From positions 1 through 6,114 of the forward strand of contig JACONB010000118.1 in NCBI GenBank assembly GCA_014323965.1: DNA of 6,114 nt. Direction: 5' to 3'. The notes beneath the pieces were generated by a model. That model saw nothing but the letters and a program-made list of their open reading frames with translations, did no database searches and was not told the DNA's origin. The position numbers and the translations under genes are program-made. Shown in pieces: positions 1 to 4,957 of the stretch. The DNA is from Prochloron sp. SP5CPC1 (GTDB lineage: Bacteria; Cyanobacteriota; Cyanobacteriia; Cyanobacteriales; Prochloraceae). The first letter of the stretch is position 1; every line of letters starts with the position of its first letter.

Positions 1-1243
1 GGAAAAAGGTCGTGCAGATGCCCAAATAGTAGGGGCTACCCTGAAGAACAATAACTTCCATGGTTTTTATTGCAGCCCTCTGCAACGAGCCAAGCAAACT
101 GCTACTATCATTCACAGCTGTCTAGACAATCCTCCTGCTCTACAACCCACTGGATTGCTACAGGAAATTGACCTGCCCCTCTGGGAGGGTTGGGACAAGG
201 ATGAGGTTAAAGCCAAATTTCCCGAGGAATACCGCTGCTGGAAAGAGCGTCCCCAGGAGTTTAAAATGGAAGTCAATGGTAAGACTCATTTTCCTGTTGC
301 TTCTCTCTACGCTCAAGGGGAGCAGTTTTGGCAAGAAATCATACCCCAACATATAGACAAAATCATTTTAATTGTAGCTCACAACGGCATTAACCGCTGT
401 TTAATTATGAGCGCCCTTTCTATCCCTCTTTCTCGTTATCACTCCCTCCAACAGTCCAACTGCTGCATTAATGTCCTCAATTTTACTGGGGGTTGGGGCG
501 AACCAGTGCAGTTAGAGTCTTTAAATCAAACTTCTCATTTGGGTATACCCTTAGCCCCACCCCGTCCACCCCGAAATCGTCTCCGCTTATTGCTGGTGCG
601 TCACGGAGAAACGGAATGGAATCGTGCATCCGTGTTCCAGGGAATCAAAGATATTCCCCTCAACGATACAGGAAGGGAACAAGGAAAGAAAGCAGCAGAT
701 TTTCTCAAAGAGGTGAAGATAGACTTTGCTATCAGTAGTCACCTCTTGCGTCCCAAAGAAACTGCCCAGATTATCTTACAGCATCACCCGGACGTGACTT
801 TAGAAGTGCGAGAAGAACTACAGGAAATTTGTCACGGACTCTGGGAAGGAAAACTAGAGAGGGAAATAGAAGCAGAGTTTACCGATTTGCTCCGTCAATG
901 GAAAGAAGCACCGGAAACGGTACAAATGCCCGAAGGGGAGAATTTACAGCAAGTTTGGGATCGGGCGATCGCCTGTTGGCAGGATATAGTGCAAACCTTT
1001 AGTGCTACCGAGGAAGAAAAAACTGGTTTAATTGTAGCTCACGATGCTATTAACAAGGTGATTCTCTGTGATTTACTCGGTTTGACACCCGCTGATTTTT
1101 GGCTGATCAAACAGGGTAATGGCGCCATCAGTGTGATAGACTATCCTCAAGGTGCTTTATGTTTACCCGTCTTCCAGGGGATTAATATTACCACTCACCT
1201 CAGTGGGGGTATTTTGGATCAAACAGCAGCAGGAGCATTGTAA
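1..1243 (+). CDS. Tandem two-domain histidine phosphatase (phosphoglycerate mutase-like), 5' partial
   Basis: The frame is open from base 2, giving 413 visible residues; the start codon is outside the window, and the TTG at 155 is internal. Two histidine-phosphatase domains lie in tandem. Counting the codon at 2-4 as 1, domain 1 shows SPLQRAKQTA (Arg29), LQEI (Glu55) and VAHNGIN (His127). Its RHG motif would lie roughly 20 codons before the window. Domain 2 shows LLLVRHGETEWNR (phospho-acceptor His201), SSHLLRPKETA (Arg250), LQEI (Glu275) and VAHDAIN (His347). The family transfers phosphate through a phosphohistidine; members include cofactor-dependent phosphoglycerate mutases, phosphoserine phosphatases and alpha-ribazole phosphatases. 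The substrate cannot be read from these motifs. The expected full length of about 440-450 residues, with the HLSGG.LDQTAAGAL tail, fits a two-domain cyanobacterial family as I recall it. No signal peptide or membrane segment is visible in this part, so it is probably cytoplasmic. It faces the minus-strand cluster tail to tail. Confidence 0.93.
   Translation, partial: EKGRADAQIVGATLKNNNFHGFYCSPLQRAKQTATIIHSCLDNPPALQPTGLLQEIDLPLWEGWDKDEVKAKFPEEYRCWKERPQEFKMEVNGKTHFPVASLYAQGEQFWQEIIPQHIDKIILIVAHNGINRCLIMSALSIPLSRYHSLQQSNCCINVLNFTGGWGEPVQLESLNQTSHLGIPLAPPRPPRNRLRLLLVRHGETEWNRASVFQGIKDIPLNDTGREQGKKAADFLKEVKIDFAISSHLLRPKETAQIILQHHPDVTLEVREELQEICHGLWEGKLEREIEAEFTDLLRQWKEAPETVQMPEGENLQQVWDRAIACWQDIVQTFSATEEEKTGLIVAHDAINKVILCDLLGLTPADFWLIKQGNGAISVIDYPQGALCLPVFQGINITTHLSGGILDQTAAGAL
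964..973. repeat. HIP1 palindrome (GGCGATCGCC)
   Basis: A perfect 10-bp HIP1 element inside the second domain of the histidine phosphatase. HIP1 is the highly over-represented palindrome of many cyanobacterial genomes and commonly occurs inside coding sequence. Confidence 0.9.
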
Positions 1244-1250
1244 AATAGGA

Positions 1251-2909
1251 TTAAACCACAGTTTGATGCGGAATATGACATTCATATAGTTGATAGGATC
1301 GCCAGGTGCGATAATAATAGTTTAAATTACGTTTACACTCAACACCATCATTCAACTTTAATGGCTCAGGAAAATCAGCTTTTCCCAGCCCTGTATCCAT
1401 CATCAACCAAACATCTCTGGTTTTAATGTTTAAAGGAGAAATACTATCCCATAATGACTCATATCCTTTCTCTCTAGACAAGAATACCCAGTCAGTATCA
1501 GAACCAGGGACATTTTCTAAAGCCATAGCATAGCTAATTCCCAAAGCAATGTCTAAGTTATCTTTATAGCTAAAAATAACTGTAAATGGTTTCTTAATTT
1601 GATTTAAATCTAATGCCACTTTATCAGGTAGGTAAGGCTTAAGAAAGGTGAGATTAAAGATAACACATCCAGAAGATATAACCCCAACAAGGAAGAGGAT
1701 TATTACTGATTTATACCTTTTCAGAAATCCTATTGGTTTTGCACCTGAACCTGAATTACCAATAGCAAAAGCTCCTCCAAACAAAACACAAACCGCAGGA
1801 TAATAGGTAAAATTGTAGCGAAAAGCAATACTTATGTCCTTTTGTAAAAGATAAATAATTGCGCAATAGGCTAATAAAATAACCAGGATATATCCACCTA
1901 AAAATAGCGTGGCACGATGGGTAACAGGAGATTGGTATAGTTGAGTTATTCTAGGGAAAATATGTCGCCCCAACCAAAGAGCAAAACCTAACATCGTCAG
2001 AGCGGCGATCGCCTGGCTCCAAATCGGTTGGTGTTCCACAGGAAGTAAGATAGCCATAACCAGCCAGCCTGCGAACAATTGAACAAAAGGAGTGATAAAA
2101 TCTGGGGTGGGTAACCAAGTAGTGTAGGGACTATGGAAATGTTCAAATAGAATGGGAAACCAAGGAGAATAACTCCATACAACCCCCAAACTCATACCCA
2201 AGAGTATACCCAAATGTTTTCGAGGTAAAAAGAGGGTAAGCAGGAGCACTTGAGCAGCAAATACCAGCCAACAGAAATAGTGGCTATAACATGCTAAACC
2301 ATGGCAAACTCCCCACATTAACCACAGTAGAAGTCTGGTTTTCAACGGAGGATTTTTTAAGAGGGCGATGGACGCCAGTAAAGTCAGAGTAATAAAAAAA
2401 ACAGGGAGAGTATATTGACGTGCTTCTTGAGATAAATAAACCCCAAAAGGTGAAACAGCAGTAAAAGCAGCCGCCATGATACCAGCAGTAGGGGAAAAAG
2501 CCAAGCGAGCGAGGAAATAAACAGCTATAATCCCACCAACTCCCAATAAAGCAGAAAGGGAGCGCAATTTCCAGCCCAGAGGTTGACTCCAAGAGGAACT
2601 CATTTCCAACCAGCGATACATCAAACAAAAGAATAGAGGGGGATGAGTTGATTGCTGGGCAAGAGTTAGAGCAACTTCGTGACAACTTTTACCTTCTTGA
2701 AAAACAAATAGATCCTGCAACTGTGTGGAGTGGATAATTGTGGCAACGGGAATGTCATTATAATCCCTTCCCACACTAAATAAAGCAGTAATCACCTCAT
2801 CTAACCAGAGAGGTTTCATTTCTAAATTCCAGAACCTGAGAACACACCCCAGAGCGATAACTGCCATTAATATAAGAAGATGTCCACAAGGAAAGGGACG
2901 ATATTTCAT
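1251..2909 (-). CDS. GT39-like (GT-C fold) integral membrane glycosyltransferase
   Basis: A 552-residue polytopic protein. It starts with a membrane helix (about 10-27) followed at once by WLDEVIT (35-41). Its acidic pair Asp37-Glu38, placed in the first extracytoplasmic loop, is the usual catalytic or metal-binding signature of GT-C enzymes such as PMT/ArnT. Further family-like motifs are THPP (88-91) and SQEARQYTL (160-168). Hydrophobic stretches follow at about 120-137, 141-158, 168-184, 193-228, 232-254, 272-290, 299-314, 333-355, 367-383 and 399-420. Residues from about 430 to the end form a non-membrane C-terminal domain. Such enzymes usually move a sugar from a polyprenyl-phosphate donor to lipid, glycan or protein; donor and acceptor here are unknown. 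The ATG at 2909 is 15 bp after the sigma-factor stop, with no Shine-Dalgarno visible, so co-transcription is likely. The C-terminal half is AT-richer than its neighbours. Confidence 0.85.
   Translation of the reverse strand: MKYRPFPCGHLLILMAVIALGCVLRFWNLEMKPLWLDEVITALFSVGRDYNDIPVATIIHSTQLQDLFVFQEGKSCHEVALTLAQQSTHPPLFFCLMYRWLEMSSSWSQPLGWKLRSLSALLGVGGIIAVYFLARLAFSPTAGIMAAAFTAVSPFGVYLSQEARQYTLPVFFITLTLLASIALLKNPPLKTRLLLWLMWGVCHGLACYSHYFCWLVFAAQVLLLTLFLPRKHLGILLGMSLGVVWSYSPWFPILFEHFHSPYTTWLPTPDFITPFVQLFAGWLVMAILLPVEHQPIWSQAIAALTMLGFALWLGRHIFPRITQLYQSPVTHRATLFLGGYILVILLAYCAIIYLLQKDISIAFRYNFTYYPAVCVLFGGAFAIGNSGSGAKPIGFLKRYKSVIILFLVGVISSGCVIFNLTFLKPYLPDKVALDLNQIKKPFTVIFSYKDNLDIALGISYAMALENVPGSDTDWVFLSREKGYESLWDSISPLNIKTRDVWLMMDTGLGKADFPEPLKLNDGVECKRNLNYYYRTWRSYQLYECHIPHQTVV
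2004..2013. repeat. HIP1 palindrome (GGCGATCGCC)
   Basis: A perfect 10-bp HIP1 element inside the glycosyltransferase gene, where it encodes part of the QAIAAL stretch of a membrane helix. Confidence 0.9.
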
Positions 2910-2924
2910 GATAATCGTTAATGG

Positions 2925-4370
2925 TTAAAAATAGCCTTTGAGAATGTTATTCCGATGGCGATTCCGTAACTTTCTCAAAGCTTTGGCTTCAATTTGGCGA
3001 ATTCGTTCCCGAGTGAGATTAAATAGTCGACCAATTTCCTCCAACTCTTTCCCCTTACCATTCTCCAAGCCATAACGCAAGATTAATACCTCTTGCTCCC
3101 TAGTGCTGAGAGTTTTGAGTGCTTTTTCTAAGTCTTCCAGCAGGAGAATTTTTCCTACTTCTTCTTCTACTGTTAGCCCCTCAAATGGAAGAGAGTCTAC
3201 TAATGTAGCATATTCTTCTCCTTCTACGGGAAGATCTAGGGAAAGAATCGTCTGAAAGCTATTGGCAACCAAACACAGCTTTTTCACTGTGATTTTCAGC
3301 CGGGATGCAACTTCTTGCTTGGTGGGGGTACGACCCATTTCTTCTGTTAGAGTGGCAATTTTGTTTTTAATCCGAGACATAGTTTCCCAGAGATGGACGG
3401 GGAGACGAACAGTGCGAGCTTGGTTACAAATTGCCCTAGTAATTGACTGTTGAATCCACCAATAAGCGTAAGTAGAAAAGCGATAACCTTTTTGACCGTC
3501 GAACTTTTCTGTCGCTCGAATCAATCCGAAAGTACCCTCTTGAATCAAATCTTCTAACTCCACCCCCTTCTTCTGATATTTTTTCGCCATGGAGACTACC
3601 AGACGCAGATTAGAACAGATCATCTTCTTCTTAGCAAAGCGCCCCAATGATAGGCGATGGCGTAATTCTGACAGAGAAATTCCCGTAGCATCAGCCCATT
3701 CTTGCTCATTTGGTTTCCTCAATGAAGAAGTTGCCAAATCTGCTTCCACTCCTTCCAATGCTACCAAGTCCGCAATTTTTGCCGCCAATTCTCTTTCTTC
3801 GGCAGCTTCTAGCAGGGGAATGGGACCGATTTTGCGCAGGTAAAGGCGAAGGGAGTCGGTGGTATAAGATTGCCGACTACGCCTTTTGTTCATGAAGTCA
3901 AAGGCTTCTTCTTGGATATCATAAAGTTCTTGTGGATCAGTAGTTACGGCGGCGATGGCTTCCAAACGATGCAAGTCATAGTAACTGGGAGTGATCAGAT
4001 CGATCTGCCAATATTTGCTCTCTCCCTCCCGGGGATTCACCACAATCAGCTGTTGATACTCAAAAGTACCCAGGAGCAAAAAAACGGTCTTCCTTTTGTG
4101 GGGGGCAAAATGTTTGGCGATCGCCTTCATTGAGGATAAGAGTTTAGATCCCGCTAACTTAAAGAGCAATACAAGCAAACCCCCATCTCCCACATCCCCA
4201 ATTAAATAAGCCTCCTTCATCATCTCTGTACAATCACATGGGAGTTCTAACTCCGACAAATTGACGGGTTCGGCAGCAGCATCATAACCCAGTTTCCGAA
4301 ATAGAGCGGCTATTCTCTTTGGACTATCAGCATTTTGGATCTCTTCTAGCGTCAAGTCACGCTTTGGCAT
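2925..4370 (-). CDS. Sigma-70 family RNA polymerase sigma factor (group 1/2 type) with atypical N-terminal domain
   Basis: A 481-residue sigma factor. Region 1.2 begins near residue 170 (TDSLRLYLRKIGPIPLL). Region 2 spans about 252-327, with NLRLVVSMAKKY, DLIQEGTFGLI, the FSTYAYWWIQQSITRAI helix (298-314) and RTVRLPVHL (319-327). Region 3 covers about 328-400, including GRTPTKQEVA. Region 4 covers about 410-470, including STREQEVLILRYGL and the -35-reading helix TRERIRQIEAKALRKLR. The well-kept regions 2.4 and 4.2 imply recognition of promoters close to the -10/-35 consensus. Residues 1-165 are not a usual region 1.1. They look like a folded alpha/beta domain, with IAALFRKLGYDAAAEPV, AYLIGDVGDGGLLVLLFKL, RKTVFLLLGTFEYQQLIVVNPR and YDLHRLEAIA. 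The ATG at 4370 is firm because an in-frame stop lies at 4386-4388. Region 2.4 has Gln307 where WWIRQ is usual. It is most likely an alternative, non-primary sigma; the N-terminal domain may carry a regulatory input (inference). Confidence 0.95.
   Translation of the reverse strand: MPKRDLTLEEIQNADSPKRIAALFRKLGYDAAAEPVNLSELELPCDCTEMMKEAYLIGDVGDGGLLVLLFKLAGSKLLSSMKAIAKHFAPHKRKTVFLLLGTFEYQQLIVVNPREGESKYWQIDLITPSYYDLHRLEAIAAVTTDPQELYDIQEEAFDFMNKRRSRQSYTTDSLRLYLRKIGPIPLLEAAEERELAAKIADLVALEGVEADLATSSLRKPNEQEWADATGISLSELRHRLSLGRFAKKKMICSNLRLVVSMAKKYQKKGVELEDLIQEGTFGLIRATEKFDGQKGYRFSTYAYWWIQQSITRAICNQARTVRLPVHLWETMSRIKNKIATLTEEMGRTPTKQEVASRLKITVKKLCLVANSFQTILSLDLPVEGEEYATLVDSLPFEGLTVEEEVGKILLLEDLEKALKTLSTREQEVLILRYGLENGKGKELEEIGRLFNLTRERIRQIEAKALRKLRNRHRNNILKGYF
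4116..4125. repeat. HIP1 palindrome (GGCGATCGCC)
   Basis: A perfect 10-bp HIP1 element inside the unusual N-terminal domain of the sigma gene (codons for KAIAK). Its presence suggests that this domain has resided in a cyanobacterial genome for some time. Confidence 0.9.
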
Positions 4371-4401
4371 TGCTTCTTTTTTTACTTATCCTTCTCCTCA
4401 T
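4357..4401 (-). other. Possible basic upstream mini-ORF overlapping the sigma start
   Basis: An ATG at 4401 opens a 14-codon frame, MRRRISKKRSNAKA, ending in TGA at 4359-4357. It is out of frame with the sigma gene and spans its ATG (4370-4368), the geometry of translational coupling. It is strongly basic (8 of 14 Arg/Lys). There is no good ribosome site ahead of it, and its ATG overlaps the candidate -10 TACAAT, so only a transcript reading through from tsaE would carry it. A frame this short can easily arise by chance in purine-rich DNA. Confidence 0.15.
4390..4399 (-). promoter_or_regulatory. Purine-rich Shine-Dalgarno-like tract far from the sigma start
   Basis: The minus strand reads GAGGAGAAGG here. 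GGAG lies about 23 nt and AAGG about 19 nt before the sigma ATG at 4370, too far for a classic ribosome site. It sits inside a 14-codon overlapping ORF (4401-4357), so it may act indirectly or not at all. Confidence 0.25.
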
Positions 4402-4427
4402 TGTACCATAGACTGGAGAATGAGCAA
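4400..4427 (-). promoter_or_regulatory. Candidate promoter for the sigma-factor gene
   Basis: On the minus strand, TTGCTC (4427-4422) and TACAAT (4405-4400) are 16 bp apart. The -10 is good and the -35 keeps only its TTG. A transcript would start near 4393 and have a leader of about 22 nt. It would allow the sigma gene to be expressed apart from tsaE. Confidence 0.3.
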
Positions 4428-4432
4428 AACAT

Positions 4433-4891
4433 TTAAAGATTTAATGCATCTAACTGCCAATCCAGAATCGGGCATTGGTACAAATTAGCTTGCCGTCCTT
4501 CTCCTGTTGCACTAAGTTTAATCTTAATAAATTTTTTATGCAAGTAAGGTAACCTTGACGCCCACTCAATAGCCGTAATTCCGGGGGTAACTTCAAGGGA
4601 ATCCCAGTAAATTTCAGGATTAAGGGATTCAATTTCAATTATTGGCAAGCGGTATAAATCCAAATGATACAAAGGCAACCTTCCTCCATAATATTCATTT
4701 ATTATGGTAAAAGTAGGGCTAACAATATCTGTTTCTGGAATCCCCAATCCAGCGCCAATACCTTGAACCAAGGTAGTCTTTCCCGCACCCAATCCACCTT
4801 CCAGCAGAACCGCAGTACCCGCCGGGAGAGATTCCCCCAGCAACCTGCCCAACTTTACTGTTGCTCCCCTAGAAGCAAGGGAAATAATCAT
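4433..4891 (-). CDS. tsaE: tRNA t6A biosynthesis ATPase TsaE
   Basis: A 152-residue protein of normal TsaE size. TsaE is the P-loop ATPase that works with TsaB and TsaD to install N6-threonylcarbamoyl on A37 of ANN-decoding tRNAs in the cytoplasm. Visible motifs are Walker A GGLGAGKTT (32-40, Lys38 and Thr39), the switch-like SPTFTIINEY (58-67), LYHLDLYRL (74-82, Asp78) and ITAIEWASRL (105-114, Glu109). These are the characteristic TsaE blocks in the right order. The second Walker A residue is Gly33, where Asp is common (GDLGAGKT). The ATG at 4891 matches the usual N-terminus, with the strand and helix leading to LLEG just before the P-loop. The upstream frame has no ATG, GTG or TTG before a stop at 4934-4936. 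No Shine-Dalgarno is visible. It lies 64 bp downstream of the YvcK-like gene and 62 bp upstream of the sigma gene, all in one direction. Confidence 0.95.
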   Translation of the reverse strand: MIISLASRGATVKLGRLLGESLPAGTAVLLEGGLGAGKTTLVQGIGAGLGIPETDIVSPTFTIINEYYGGRLPLYHLDLYRLPIIEIESLNPEIYWDSLEVTPGITAIEWASRLPYLHKKFIKIKLSATGEGRQANLYQCPILDWQLDALNL

Positions 4892-4928
4892 TCGACAAAA
4901 TTGTAAAATAGTTATAAATGTTTGACAT
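4892..4928 (-). promoter_or_regulatory. Candidate promoter for tsaE
   Basis: On the minus strand, ATGTCA (4928-4923, 4 of 6 matches to TTGACA) and TACAAT (4905-4900, 5 of 6 matches to TATAAT) are separated by 17 bp. A start about 7 bp past the -10 would fall one or two bases before the tsaE ATG, making a nearly leaderless message, which suits the lack of a Shine-Dalgarno. The surrounding DNA is AT-rich, so a chance match is possible. Confidence 0.3.
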
Positions 4929-4936
4929 ATAGACTA

Positions 4937-4957
4937 ACCCACACCCTACACCCCACT
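4937..4957 (+). repeat. Short degenerate heptanucleotide repeat (three units)
   Basis: Three consecutive 7-mers, ACCCACA, CCCTACA and CCCCACT, fill the end of the yvcK-tsaE gap and run into the yvcK stop codon (4958-4956). Short tandem heptamer repeats of C-rich type are known from intergenic DNA of filamentous cyanobacteria. With three imperfect units, this is either a remnant or simple C-rich sequence. Confidence 0.35.

Noticed and set aside
155..157. TTG as start codon of the histidine phosphatase
   Set aside because: The frame is open upstream to the window edge and encodes further domain 1 motifs (SPLQRAKQTA).
2284..2685. 133-residue minus-strand ORF inside the glycosyltransferase gene
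   Set aside because: It is an alternate-frame shadow of a well-supported gene, Cys/Phe/Ser-rich and without recognisable motifs.
3589..4133. Plus-strand ORFs opposite the sigma gene
   Set aside because: They are antisense shadows with no motifs, no ribosome site and low-complexity translations.
2925..4370. ECF or SigF/SigB-type (group 3/4) sigma factor
   Set aside because: Regions 1.2, 3 and 4.2 are present and close to primary-type sigmas (RTVRLPVHL, TRERIRQIEAKALRKLR), indicating group 1/2.
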